Assembly (NCBI GenBank): GCA_047629355.1
Contig: JBLHWU010000021.1
Location: forward strand, 1-39,826
DNA length: 39,826 nucleotides
Direction: 5' to 3'
Source of the DNA: CAYUNA01 sp047629355
Lineage (GTDB): Bacteria > Bacteroidota > Bacteroidia > Chitinophagales > Saprospiraceae
Under the pieces are notes generated by a model that was given only the letters and a program-made list of their open reading frames with translations, searched no databases and was not told the origin of the DNA. Below, in pieces: positions 8,385 to 16,475 of this stretch; position 1 is the stretch's first letter; each line of letters opens with the position of its first letter. The translations under genes and the position numbers were made by a program.

Positions 8385-8759
8385 TCAATCCGTAACTTTC
8401 GTCGCCGCAGTTTCCATTTCTCTCAAATGCGCTTTCACTTCCGTAAATATGCCTTTCAATTTATCGGTGTTCTCAGGGCTGATTTTTTCCAATTCAAAAT
8501 TGGCTAAATCATCTAAATTCGCTCTGCAAAATTCCACTTTTCGCAAGATTTCGCCTTTGGTCAGCTCTTTTGAAAGGAGAGAATCAATCGCAGCATCACT
8601 ATCGGCATCTGGAAAAAATTTCACCACCATTTTTTCATACTGCTGCTCAAATCGTCCGAATTTTTCATCCTCTGTCAATGTTGCCTGACAGCTTGCGCAA
8701 AAAACGACAATCGCTAATAACCACTGAAATCTCCGAAACCAATTTATTTTTATAATCAT
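8385..8759 (-). CDS. Small putative lipoprotein
   Basis: I choose the ATG at 8759, giving 124 residues, because it places a signal peptide immediately at the N-terminus (FQWLLAIVVFCASC) with a lipoprotein-type Cys at residue 24. An upstream in-frame ATG at 8801 would bury it. The mature part is acidic and helical (KFGRFEQQYEKMVVKFFPDA, then ETDKLKGIFTEVKAHLREME-like sequence) with no family I recognise. It may sit in the inner leaflet of the outer membrane. Divergent from the purC transcription unit. Confidence 0.6.
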   Translation of the reverse strand: MIIKINWFRRFQWLLAIVVFCASCQATLTEDEKFGRFEQQYEKMVVKFFPDADSDAAIDSLLSKELTKGEILRKVEFCRANLDDLANFELEKISPENTDKLKGIFTEVKAHLREMETAATKVTD

Positions 8760-8765
8760 AGTTTT

Positions 8766-8793
8766 TTGAAACCTTAAAATTACGCTACATTTG
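8766..8793 (+). promoter_or_regulatory. Predicted Bacteroidota-type promoter, probably for purC
   Basis: TTTTTTG ending at 8768 and TACATTTG at 8786-8793, spaced 17 bp, fit the -33 TTG / -7 TAnnTTTG consensus of Bacteroidota sigma-A promoters. Transcription would start near 8800 and reach purC (9032) after a leader that contains the palindromic element at 8875-9009. The core ACGCTACATTTGC is identical to one at 32912, upstream of the UXS gene. Confidence 0.6.
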
Positions 8794-8874
8794 CGGCGCA
8801 AATATCACAATTTTTGCGATTCTTTTTTTGATGAAAGAGATTTTATGTGATTTTTGTGGAAATGGGCTGTCATT

Positions 8875-9009
8875 CCCCCGACCTCTAAAAGGGGAGTACT
8901 GCAGTTTTCTATTTGAAATTTTACAAAAAGAGAGCGTTGAAACTCGTCTGACTTCAATTTTTCGAGTTTTAATAAAATCTTGAATCTACTCCCCTTTAGG
9001 GGTCGGGGG
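8875..9009. repeat. 135-bp palindromic element between promoter and purC
   Basis: The left arm (8875-8898, opening CCCCCGACCTCTAAAAGGGG) and right arm (8987-9009, closing CTTTAGGGGTCGGGGG) are near-perfect complements, with only a small difference in the A-run. The roughly 88-bp centre has no gene; a 77-codon minus-strand frame across it looks spurious. It resembles a MITE or other non-coding interspersed element, though no target duplication is evident. In the predicted purC leader RNA it would form a very stable hairpin. Confidence 0.65.
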
Positions 9010-9031
9010 TTGTATCTCAAACGAACGAATA

Positions 9032-9982
9032 ATGTCACTTGAAAACCGCGCCATCCGCGAAACTAATTTCCAACTGCCTGGACAAACCAAATTTTACCGA
9101 GGCAAAGTCCGTGATGTTTATACTGTCGGCGACCGTTTAGTTATGGTAGCATCTGACCGGATTTCGGCATTTGATTATATTTTACCACGACCAATTCCTT
9201 ATAAGGGACAGGTTTTGAATCAAATCGCTGCTCATTTTTTGAAAGCAACGGAAGATATTTGTCCAAATTGGTTAGAAGCGACGCCTGATGAAAACGTAGC
9301 AGTTGGTACGGCGGTCGAACCATTCTCAATAGAAATGGTCATTCGTGGCTACCTCACCGGACACGCTGCCCGTACTTATAAATCAGGCTTGCGAATCCTT
9401 TGCGGCGTCGAGTTGCCAGAAGGAATGAAGGAACACGATAAATTCCCAGAAGCTATTATTACACCTGCGACCAAGGCGGAAGAAGGGCATGATGAGGACA
9501 TTTCGCGGGAAGAGATTATCCAGCAAAATATCGTTTCTGAGGAAGACTATCTTGTTTTAGAAAAGTATACTCGTGAATTATTTCAGCGAGGTACAGAAAT
9601 AGCGACAGAACACGGCTTAATTTTGGTCGATACCAAATATGAATTTGGGAAAAAAGACGGCAAAATTGTCTTGATTGATGAAATTCATACGCCAGATTCT
9701 TCGCGCTATTTTATGAAAGAAGGTTATCAAGAATTGCAAGATAAAGGCGAAGAACAACGGCATTTATCCAAAGAATTTGTTCGGGAATGGCTGATTGAAA
9801 ACGGATTTCAAGGCTTAGAAGGACAAACGATGCCGACGATGCCTGATGAATTTGTGGAGACTGTTTCTGACCGTTATATTGAGCTATTTGAAATGGTGAC
9901 AGGACGAGCCTTTGTCAAGGCAGATACGAGTAAAATTTATGATAGAATTGAGGAGAATATCGTCAATTTTTTGAAAAAATAG
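9032..9982 (+). CDS. purC: Phosphoribosylaminoimidazole-succinocarboxamide synthase (SAICAR synthetase)
   Basis: PurC joins CAIR and aspartate using ATP to form SAICAR in de novo purine synthesis. Signature sequences are FYRGKVRDVY (21-30), ASDRISAFDYIL (40-51), VIRGYLTGHA (about 105), LVDTKYEFG (about 200) and IDEIHTPDSSRY (about 216), which together give the ATP and CAIR sites. At 316 residues it belongs to the longer class resembling the yeast enzyme rather than the 237-residue E. coli form. Start ATG at 9032 with the conserved N-terminus directly after it. It has its own terminator and a predicted promoter 240 bp upstream. Confidence 0.97.
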   Translation: MSLENRAIRETNFQLPGQTKFYRGKVRDVYTVGDRLVMVASDRISAFDYILPRPIPYKGQVLNQIAAHFLKATEDICPNWLEATPDENVAVGTAVEPFSIEMVIRGYLTGHAARTYKSGLRILCGVELPEGMKEHDKFPEAIITPATKAEEGHDEDISREEIIQQNIVSEEDYLVLEKYTRELFQRGTEIATEHGLILVDTKYEFGKKDGKIVLIDEIHTPDSSRYFMKEGYQELQDKGEEQRHLSKEFVREWLIENGFQGLEGQTMPTMPDEFVETVSDRYIELFEMVTGRAFVKADTSKIYDRIEENIVNFLKK

Positions 9983-9990
9983 GTAAATTC

Positions 9991-10023
9991 AAAACATGGT
10001 GACTTTCAAAATCACCATGTTTT
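9991..10023. terminator. Terminator between purC and the permease gene (convergent)
   Basis: AAAACATGGTGA (9991-10002) pairs perfectly with TCACCATGTTTT (10012-10023), with A/T runs on both sides, so it serves both convergent genes. The same stem word ACATGGTGA recurs in the rfbB terminator at 35161. Confidence 0.85.
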
Positions 10024-10068
10024 AAAACCTTTTAAATCAAAACATATAAATTATTTATTTACCGTTAC

Positions 10069-11244
10069 TTATCCAAACAATCTCTTCACATTTTCTTGGA
10101 TGTTTCTAATATTTAAAATGCCAAAAACAAAGGTAAATATTATCGCTGCCACATAAACCGTCCAGTGCAATCCTTTCGATAATTCAAAGCCTTGTTCAAT
10201 GAAAAATTCTGACTGAGCGTAGCGTAAGGCGAAAAGCAAAATGAAAGTAACGACTAAAATTTGTAAGAAGAGTAGCACCAATTTTTTAACTAAAATCTGA
10301 CTAATTTGCTTCGTTTTATACCCCATTTGCAAGAGCAACCGGATGTCTTCCTTGGATTGTGCAATGGTGAGTTGGAAATTTAAAACAAAAATCAAAACTG
10401 ATAATAAAACGATGATAATCCCGATAATTCCAATGATAGCAACTACTATTTTTAATAAAATACCAAATTGCCCGCCGATTAATTTTCCTTGACTAATTTC
10501 ATAACCTTTCTTTGTTAAAAAACTATTTAAGTCGGTCGAAAGAGGATTGTCAACCGACACAATCAAACGCGAAGAATTGAAGTCTCGACCGCTGCCAAAG
10601 TTCTCATTTGCCCATTCCATAAAGGATTGCGGCACTAAAATCGAGTTGATGCGGTCACTCAAACCAACAATGCGCCCCTCAAAGTTCTGTTTCAAACCAT
10701 TCCCTTGAATATTGACGGTAGCCGAAAATTTACTAATCGTATTCGGTGTCAACGCAGGCAATCCCTGACTCGGCGCAAAACCAAAATTATATAAAGCTAA
10801 ATAATCCCGCGAAAAAATAACAGGAATTTCTTTTTGCCCTTTTCGCCAAGTAAAATCACTGTCTTGCACATCTAAAAAATCATCAGGCACCGATTCAAAA
10901 AACATATCTGTCCGAAAACCCAAACTCGGCATCGACGCACTCACTCGAAATTGGCTCGGCATAAAGCTACCCACTCTTTTTACAAAGGGCTGTGCTTCAA
11001 TTTCTGCTAATTCTTCTTCGGTAAAATTGGGTTTGACCCCCAGCATATTAAAAATATTGACCTTTTTATTGATTTGCACAAATTGGTCAGTACCACTGCC
11101 GCCATTCAGCAATTGCTGAACATCCACGTAAAATTGCACCGCACTTAGTAGCAAAAATAAGCCAAAAAATGCGCCCAAGCTGGCGCCCACCACTTGCCAT
11201 CGACTTTTACCTTTCCAGAGAATTTTATTGAGTAATTGCTGCAT
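10069..11244 (-). CDS. FtsX-like ABC transporter permease
   Basis: This 391-residue membrane protein has one TM helix near residues 18-38, a large extracytoplasmic domain (about 40-260), and three TM helices at about 265-295, 322-345 and 365-385. This is the FtsX/MacB/LolC permease topology. The cytoplasmic loop SKEDIRLLLQMGYKTKQISQ (about 300) is the coupling region that contacts the ATPase in this family. It would work with an ATP-binding subunit, which is not encoded beside it. The substrate is unknown; the family covers lipoprotein export, peptide efflux and cell-division control. Convergent with purC. Confidence 0.8.
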   Translation of the reverse strand: MQQLLNKILWKGKSRWQVVGASLGAFFGLFLLLSAVQFYVDVQQLLNGGSGTDQFVQINKKVNIFNMLGVKPNFTEEELAEIEAQPFVKRVGSFMPSQFRVSASMPSLGFRTDMFFESVPDDFLDVQDSDFTWRKGQKEIPVIFSRDYLALYNFGFAPSQGLPALTPNTISKFSATVNIQGNGLKQNFEGRIVGLSDRINSILVPQSFMEWANENFGSGRDFNSSRLIVSVDNPLSTDLNSFLTKKGYEISQGKLIGGQFGILLKIVVAIIGIIGIIIVLLSVLIFVLNFQLTIAQSKEDIRLLLQMGYKTKQISQILVKKLVLLFLQILVVTFILLFALRYAQSEFFIEQGFELSKGLHWTVYVAAIIFTFVFGILNIRNIQENVKRLFG

Positions 11245-11306
11245 TTTTTTGTTTTTATGTAGCGGCGACTAATTGGAATACATTAAATAACTCCAGTATT
11301 TCCAGC

Positions 11307-11452
11307 GCTGCTCCCTTGGTAACAATATTTATTGCTTTTACTAAAGTCGCATCGCGACGGCACTCTTAAACCGAGCATTTACATTTATTTTAAGAGCGTC
11401 GCTGCTCTGCAGCTTGAAAAAGTAGCTAAAGTTGTGTTACCAAGAGAGCCGC
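11307..11452. repeat. 146-bp inverted-repeat element between the permease and guaA
   Basis: The ends are 18-bp inverted repeats with two mismatches (left 11307-11324, containing CTTGGTAACA; right 11435-11452, containing TGTTACCAAG). Internal partial complementarity (CACTCTTAAA with TTTAAGAGCG) makes the whole unit a long imperfect hairpin. No clear target duplication and no gene. Together with flanking AT-rich sequence it accounts for the gap 11245-11774, in which I see no gene. Confidence 0.5.
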
Positions 11453-11761
11453 CACTTTGTGGCTGAATACCCGAAATAATTTCGTCGTCGTTACTAAGTA
11501 ACGGTAAAAAAATAACTCCGCCATCTATCAAGTATTTCTTTTGCCCTTATTTTCCACTTTTGAAACAGTCATTATGTAGAGATTTCAAAAGTAAAAACTA
11601 AGAACAAAATAAATGTTGTCAGATGGCGGACTTATTCTTTTCGCGTTCCTAAGCCGTCGCCACAAGCGCAAAGGAAACAAAAAAAATCCGTGTAAGCCAT
11701 CAACCTTTCATCAAAAACTAAAAAAAGTTACTCAACTTCTAACCCTTTCGGGAACTCTTAA

Positions 11762-11769
11762 TATATTTG
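11762..11769 (+). promoter_or_regulatory. TATATTTG -7 box immediately before the guaA start
   Basis: TATATTTG matches TAnnTTTG and ends 5 bases before the guaA ATG at 11775. A start site the usual 5-8 bases downstream would place the 5' end at or next to the ATG, implying a leaderless or near-leaderless mRNA. No strong -33 TTG is evident at the expected distance, which lowers confidence. Confidence 0.45.
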
Positions 11770-11774
11770 CGCCC

Positions 11775-13316
11775 ATGAAGGAGAAAATTTTAATTTTGGA
11801 TTTTGGGTCACAATATACCCAACTGATTGCTCGCCGTGTACGGGAGCTAAATATTTACAGCGAAATCATACCTTATAATAAGGTGACGGAGTTGGATGAT
11901 TCTGTAAAAGCGGTGATTTTATCAGGCAGCCCTTTTTCGGTGAAGGAAGAGAAAGCCTTGAAACTGGACTTGGATAAAGTGGTTGGCAAACGCCCGGTTT
12001 TGGGAATTTGCTACGGTGCGCAGTTAATTGCTGATTTTTACGGTGGAAAAGTAGAACGGTCGGAGAAGCGGGAATATGGCAAAGCGAGTTTGTCAAATAT
12101 TCATCAGACGGGCGATTTTTTGGATGGAGTAGGCAAGGACTCTCAAGTATGGATGTCGCACGGCGATACGATTATGGAAATTCCTGACCAATTTGAATTA
12201 TTGGCAAGCACTGATCATGTGGACGTGGCGGCATATAAGTCTAAAGATGGGGCATTTGAGGAGCCCGTTTATTGTATTCAGTTTCACCCGGAAGTGACGC
12301 ATAGTTTGGATGGCGGTACGATTTTGAAAAACTTTTTGATAGATATCGCGGGTTGTAAAGGAGAGTGGACGCCAGCAGCTTTTGTAGACAATACGGTTGC
12401 GGAATTGAAAACAAAAATCGGAAAAGAACATGTTTTACTAGGTTTGTCTGGTGGTGTAGATTCAACAGTTGCAGCAATGTTGTTGCATAGAGCGATTGGA
12501 AAACAGTTGATTTGCTTTTTCATTGACAATGGCTTATTGCGGAAAGGTGAATTTGAAGAAGTGTTGAAATCATACAATGGCATGGGCTTGAATGTGGTAG
12601 GTGTAGATGCCAAAGACCGTTTTTATCGAGAATTGGCAGGAGAGGCTGACCCAGAAGGTAAGCGGAAAGTGATTGGACGTGTATTTGTGGAGATTTTTCA
12701 AGAAGAAGCGGAGAAATTGGAAGGCATTGAATGGTTGGGACAAGGTACGATTTATCCAGATGTGATTGAATCTGTTTCCGTTCACGGGCCATCTGTGACC
12801 ATCAAATCTCACCACAATGTAGGTGGTTTGCCAGAATTAATGAAGTTGAAAATCGTTGAGCCTCTAAGGAATTTATTTAAAGATGAAGTGCGGAAAGTTG
12901 GGGCAGAATTAGATATTCCAAAAGCGATTTTAGGACGACATCCATTCCCTGGTCCAGGCTTGGGTATCCGTATTTTAGGGGATATTACGCCCGAAAAAGT
13001 GGCAATGTTGCAAGAAGCCGACGCAATTTATACGAATAACCTGAAAAAATACGACCTTTATGATGAAGTTTGGCAGGCAGGAGCTATCTTGTTGCCGGTA
13101 CAATCTGTTGGTGTAATGGGTGATGAGCGGACGTATGAAAAAACGGTGGCTTTGCGCGCAGTCAATTCTTCGGATGGTATGACGGCGGAATGGAGTCGAT
13201 TGCCGTATGATTTTTTGGCTACGGTTTCTAGTGAAATTATCAATCAAGTGAAAGGGGTAAATCGAGTGGTTTATGATATTTCTACGAAGCCGCCTGCGAC
13301 GATTGAGTGGGAGTAA
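11775..13316 (+). CDS. guaA: GMP synthase (glutamine-hydrolysing)
   Basis: GuaA converts XMP to GMP with ATP and glutamine. I start it at 11775 (513 residues) because KEKILILDFGSQYTQLIARR is the normal N-terminus; the longer open frame from 11613 adds unconserved basic sequence. The glutamine amidotransferase domain has nucleophile Cys79 in GICYGAQL and His171/Glu173 in HPEVTHS. The ATP-pyrophosphatase P-loop is LSGGVDSTVAA (about 224-234). The C-terminal dimerisation domain ends in the family's typical PPATIEWE. All catalytic residues are present. A decayed barrel gene and a lipoprotein follow in the same direction. Confidence 0.97.
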   Translation: MKEKILILDFGSQYTQLIARRVRELNIYSEIIPYNKVTELDDSVKAVILSGSPFSVKEEKALKLDLDKVVGKRPVLGICYGAQLIADFYGGKVERSEKREYGKASLSNIHQTGDFLDGVGKDSQVWMSHGDTIMEIPDQFELLASTDHVDVAAYKSKDGAFEEPVYCIQFHPEVTHSLDGGTILKNFLIDIAGCKGEWTPAAFVDNTVAELKTKIGKEHVLLGLSGGVDSTVAAMLLHRAIGKQLICFFIDNGLLRKGEFEEVLKSYNGMGLNVVGVDAKDRFYRELAGEADPEGKRKVIGRVFVEIFQEEAEKLEGIEWLGQGTIYPDVIESVSVHGPSVTIKSHHNVGGLPELMKLKIVEPLRNLFKDEVRKVGAELDIPKAILGRHPFPGPGLGIRILGDITPEKVAMLQEADAIYTNNLKKYDLYDEVWQAGAILLPVQSVGVMGDERTYEKTVALRAVNSSDGMTAEWSRLPYDFLATVSSEIINQVKGVNRVVYDISTKPPATIEWE

Positions 13317-13335
13317 ATCCAATGAAGAATTAAAA

Positions 13336-13907
13336 ATGGAGAATGATAAGATTGTACTGATTTTACTGTTTGCATTGAGTTTAACGACAGTTTCGTTTGG
13401 TCAATCGCTTTATTTGAAAGGAGGGTATATTTATTTTCCAGTAGATGGGCAGACTATTCTGTATGGTTTGGCATTGGAGAAAGAGTTTCAAAATTTGTGG
13501 AGTTTCGAATTGGGAACATCAGTTAGTGTCTTTGATGAAACAAGGAATGATGGGGACTTGATAAATCTACTTTCGTAACCTTAGAAGCCCGAAAAGGGTT
13601 TTCTTTAGAAGCGGAAAGTATTTTTTTTGTTTCTGCTCATACAGGTTTTGCTCACTTAATCAATGAATCGAGTGTAGAAGCCCCTAGGAATCAAGGAAAT
13701 ATTGCGAATGGATTGGTATCAGGTTTAGGCGCGGGAATGAAAATTTTCTTTTCTCCAAAATTTGGTGCGGAATTATCTATCAGTCCATGATACTTTTTTT
13801 CATTTGAAGACAATTCAGCGACTGTAAAAAAGCTAAAATATGGAAATCTTTCCATGCGGATTGGATTCAACTTCTTTTGGCGTTTTCCTAGGAATAGTGG
13901 ATTTTAG
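13336..13907 (+). pseudogene. Outer-membrane beta-barrel-type protein, broken by frameshift and stop
   Basis: The first 80 codons from ATG 13336 give a signal peptide (LLFALSLTTVSFGQ) and barrel-like strands (LYLKGGYIYFPVDGQ). The frame stops at 13578, but the next frame, from about 13565, continues coherently with TFVTLEARKGFSLEAESIFF and later GLVSGLGAGMKIFFSPKFGA. It then hits TGA at 13798-13800 and resumes YFFSFEDNSATVKKL to end at 13907 after RIGFNFFWRF. A one-base indel near 13560 and one nonsense change therefore separate it from an intact protein of about 190 residues. Small outer-membrane barrel family, function unknown. Confidence 0.7.
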
Positions 13908-13957
13908 TCCATATTAAATTTATTAAGGATAACATTATGGACTAAAGTAGACTGTCC
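13903..13957. repeat. Hairpin containing copy 2 of the 20-bp quasi-palindromic repeat
   Basis: TTTAGTCCATA (13903-13913) pairs exactly with TATGGACTAAA (13936-13946). The right arm extends to GACTGTCC (13957), and 13938-13957 is the reverse complement of the 8327-8346 repeat with two mismatches. It spans the end of the decayed barrel gene. Confidence 0.55.
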
Positions 13958-13983
13958 TCTATTAGAAAATACACATAGTAAGT

Positions 13984-15432
13984 ATGACAAATAATACGAA
14001 TAAAGTTCAATTTTTCACCTTGCTTTTCGGAGTGCTATTGCTGGTTTCTTCTTGCGATATGTTCAAACCTGCGCGAGATACGGAAAAGGATAAAGTCTAT
14101 AAAGATTCCGAAGATTTAGGGGAGATTAAAGGAACGCGAGTTTACAATCCAGTAACGGGCGAATGGGAAACCGTGCAAGAAGTAACCACTAAATTGGATA
14201 CGGTAGAGTGGACGTCTTTACCGCCAAATAAATTTCTGCCGATTACTTCAGATGAAGAGTTTACGGAAATTCCTACTGTCCCCAACATAGGTGGAAATGG
14301 CTCGATTCTAAAAGGCTCGTATGACATTACGATGATGTTGCCTTTTAATGCGCAATATGGTGCAGATAAAAAGCTTGATAAGCGTTCAAAATGGGCGGTC
14401 AATTTTTATGCAGGTTCACGGATGGCCTTGGATGCTTTGCGAGAAGAAGGCTTGAATTTGCGGGTAGAAGTACTGGATACTCGAGGCAGTGAGAGTCGAG
14501 TCAATAGTTTCTTGGCAAGCAATGAAGCAGTGCAAAATGCAGATGCGATTGTTGGACCTTATCGTCGAAATAATATTAATAAAGTAGTAGAGTGGGCGAA
14601 AAAGAATGGGCCAGTTATCGTTTCTCCTTTTTCAGCATCCATGCAAATGACTTCGGACAATCCAAATTATTTGCAAGTTAATCCGTCAATTCAAACGCAT
14701 TGTGAAGCCATTATGGAACATGCAATGAAGAAATACGACGTGAATGATATGGTAATTGTGGCGCGGGATGAAGCGGATGAACGAAGTTTGGCAACCTACA
14801 TGCAGAAAGCTAAGGTGAAATTATCTCCTGTTATGGACACGGCTTCAATTCGGCAATATTTAGTGAAAGAGGAGTCCGCTGATTTTCATGAAATGCAATT
14901 GCAATCTTATGTCAATTCTGGACAAACAACTGTATTTTTAGTGCCTTCTTATAAAAGCGAAACCTTCGTTTATGCGTTTCTTCGTAAGTTGGCAATTGGT
15001 AAAAAAGCAGATGACCGTATCATCGTTTACGGTTTACCAACGTGGCAAAATTTTGGGCGAATTGATTTCGATTATTACGAAAATCTAAATGTTCATGTCA
15101 GTAGCGGTTCTTTTGTAGATAGCTATAATCCAGAAGTTCGGTTGTTTAAAAAGAAATACTTCGAACGCTTCAAAATTGCGCCAGAAGATGAAGCAGTTTT
15201 AGGCTATGATGTGACAATGTTTACTGGTCGAATGTTGCAAAAATATGGAACGAAATTTCCATTATCTTTAGACCAAGAAGAAGCGAAATATTTACAATCG
15301 TCCATGTTGTTTGCGCCTGTTTTAAACAATCCAACATTCAACGATAATGATGTTAATCGAGTGGATTATTTTGAAAATAAGTATGTTCATATTTTAAAAT
15401 TTGATAATTATTATTTCCAACCAGCGGATTAA
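13984..15432 (+). CDS. Periplasmic-binding-protein-like lipoprotein (type 1 fold)
   Basis: This 482-residue protein has a signal peptide and lipobox VSSC with Cys at residue 24. A Thr/Glu-rich linker runs to about residue 110. A type 1 periplasmic-binding fold follows, as in LivJ-type receptors: YDITMMLPFNAQ, then NFYAGSRMALDALREEGLNL, ADAIVGPYRR and GPVIVSPFSAS. No transporter genes are adjacent. I recall similar PBP1-like lipoproteins beside guaA in other Bacteroidota, some with LysM domains, but no LysM is visible here. Probably a cell-envelope protein rather than a classical uptake receptor; ligand unknown. Confidence 0.7.
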   Translation: MTNNTNKVQFFTLLFGVLLLVSSCDMFKPARDTEKDKVYKDSEDLGEIKGTRVYNPVTGEWETVQEVTTKLDTVEWTSLPPNKFLPITSDEEFTEIPTVPNIGGNGSILKGSYDITMMLPFNAQYGADKKLDKRSKWAVNFYAGSRMALDALREEGLNLRVEVLDTRGSESRVNSFLASNEAVQNADAIVGPYRRNNINKVVEWAKKNGPVIVSPFSASMQMTSDNPNYLQVNPSIQTHCEAIMEHAMKKYDVNDMVIVARDEADERSLATYMQKAKVKLSPVMDTASIRQYLVKEESADFHEMQLQSYVNSGQTTVFLVPSYKSETFVYAFLRKLAIGKKADDRIIVYGLPTWQNFGRIDFDYYENLNVHVSSGSFVDSYNPEVRLFKKKYFERFKIAPEDEAVLGYDVTMFTGRMLQKYGTKFPLSLDQEEAKYLQSSMLFAPVLNNPTFNDNDVNRVDYFENKYVHILKFDNYYFQPAD

Positions 15433-15449
15433 ATTAATGAAAAATTAAG

Positions 15450-15500
15450 AATTAAAAATGAAGAATGTTGCCAAGTTGTGGTCATTCTTCATTTTTAATT
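15450..15500 (+). terminator. Perfect 18-bp hairpin after the lipoprotein gene
   Basis: Bases 15450-15467 (AATTAAAAATGAAGAATG) pair exactly with 15483-15500, followed by TTTTTG. It could be a terminator or an intercistronic processing hairpin, because trmH begins only 24 bp downstream in the same direction. Confidence 0.6.
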
Positions 15501-15523
15501 TTTGATGCTTAATTAAAAAAAGA

Positions 15524-16162
15524 ATGACACCAAGAAGGGAACAGAAATTTAAGGAAGTTGTGGCTAGACGGCAGCCGAATTTGACCATTATTCTAGAAAA
15601 TGTCCATGACCCACATAATATAGGTGCGGTCTTGCGAACGGCGGATTCGGTGGGTCTAAAGGAGATTTTTGTGGTGAATACCGAGGCGCACCTGCAAGAT
15701 GAGTCCTTGTATTTGGGTAACCAAACCTCATCAGGCTCGCGAAAATGGGTGAAAGTTAATTTTTATACCGCAGTTGAACCTTGCTTTGCACATATTAAGC
15801 GGGATTATGATACGATTTTGGCGACGCATTTGGCGGAAAACTCGAAAGATTTGTATGAGTTGGATTTAACGGCATCGGTCGCGCTACTTTTTGGTAATGA
15901 ACACGCAGGAATTAGCAAGGAATCTTTAGCGCATACCGATGGTAATTTTTTGATACCACAAGTAGGTATGGTCGAGAGTCTGAACATTTCAGTTGCTTGT
16001 GCAGTGACTTTGTATGAAGCTTTGCGCCAAAGAATGGCAAAAGGATTTTATAAGGAAAATCTACAAATGGATAAAACGGCGCAAGCAGAATTATATGCGC
16101 ATTATTGCGCGCAACATTTGGTGAAAGAAGGATTAGAAATGGCACCGAAATTGAACGGTTAA
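15524..16162 (+). CDS. trmH: TrmH/SpoU-family RNA 2'-O-methyltransferase
   Basis: This 212-residue SPOUT methyltransferase has motif 1 NIGAVLRTAD (32-41, Arg39 catalytic in the family), motif 2 LLFGNEHAGIS (121-131) and motif 3 IPQVGMVESLNISVACAVTL (144-163), which form the knotted SAM site. Its size and short basic N-terminus fit TrmH, which methylates G18 of tRNA, rather than the longer rRNA enzymes with an L30e-like domain. Substrate choice within the SpoU family is not certain from sequence. The start ATG directly follows the hairpin at 15450-15500. Confidence 0.85.
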   Translation: MTPRREQKFKEVVARRQPNLTIILENVHDPHNIGAVLRTADSVGLKEIFVVNTEAHLQDESLYLGNQTSSGSRKWVKVNFYTAVEPCFAHIKRDYDTILATHLAENSKDLYELDLTASVALLFGNEHAGISKESLAHTDGNFLIPQVGMVESLNISVACAVTLYEALRQRMAKGFYKENLQMDKTAQAELYAHYCAQHLVKEGLEMAPKLNG

Positions 16163-16228
16163 TACCTAATCGAGGAGGTTACTTTAAATTGGCGCCCTAA
16201 TTTTATTGCCAATCAATTTTTTATTTCC

Positions 16229-16260
16229 AAATAAACTAAGTAGTTTTACGTAGTTTATTT
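16229..16260. repeat. 10-bp hairpin in the trmH-wzc gap
   Basis: AAATAAACTA (16229-16238) and TAGTTTATTT (16251-16260) are exact complements around a 12-nt loop. No T-run follows. Nearby, GGAGGTTACTTTAA (16174-16187) is a half copy of the long palindrome at 36554-36588. Confidence 0.4.
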
Positions 16261-16322
16261 CACTGATTGAAACATACTACCACTACTTAGTAACACTTAA
16301 ATTTGTCAAAATATCATTTGAT

Positions 16323-16346
16323 AAACCCGTAATTTGGGGTTTTTTT
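16323..16346 (+). terminator. Likely terminator of trmH
   Basis: AAACCC (16323-16328) pairs with GGGTTT (16337-16342) and is followed by a T-run to 16346. The same T-run provides the -33 element of the next promoter, so terminator and promoter overlap. Confidence 0.5.
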
Positions 16347-16377
16347 GGGCGCAAATAGGAATTTTTAGCTAAATTTG
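16345..16377 (+). promoter_or_regulatory. Predicted promoter of the exopolysaccharide locus
   Basis: TTG at 16345-16347 and TAAATTTG at 16370-16377 (22-bp spacing) match the Bacteroidota -33/-7 consensus. They precede the Wzc-like gene by about 100 bp. It is the only convincing promoter I see for the run of same-direction genes from 16476 to 24207. Confidence 0.55.
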
Positions 16378-16475
16378 TGTCCCTCATACAACATACTATA
16401 CTTTACATTACACAATCCAACTTATCCTTTCCCCCCCCTTTGATGAGTTGAGAATGAGAAAACTTACACAGCCTT

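Noticed and set aside
8805..9038. 77-codon minus-strand frame opposite the purC leader
   Set aside because: It runs through the palindromic element and overlaps the purC start; its sequence mirrors the repeat arms and looks non-coding.
11613..11774. 54-codon N-terminal extension of guaA
   Set aside because: The conserved GMP synthase N-terminus begins at 11775, with a promoter box just before it; the extension is basic and unlike the family.
12198..12815. Several minus-strand frames across guaA
   Set aside because: Shadows of a strongly conserved plus-strand gene with all catalytic motifs.
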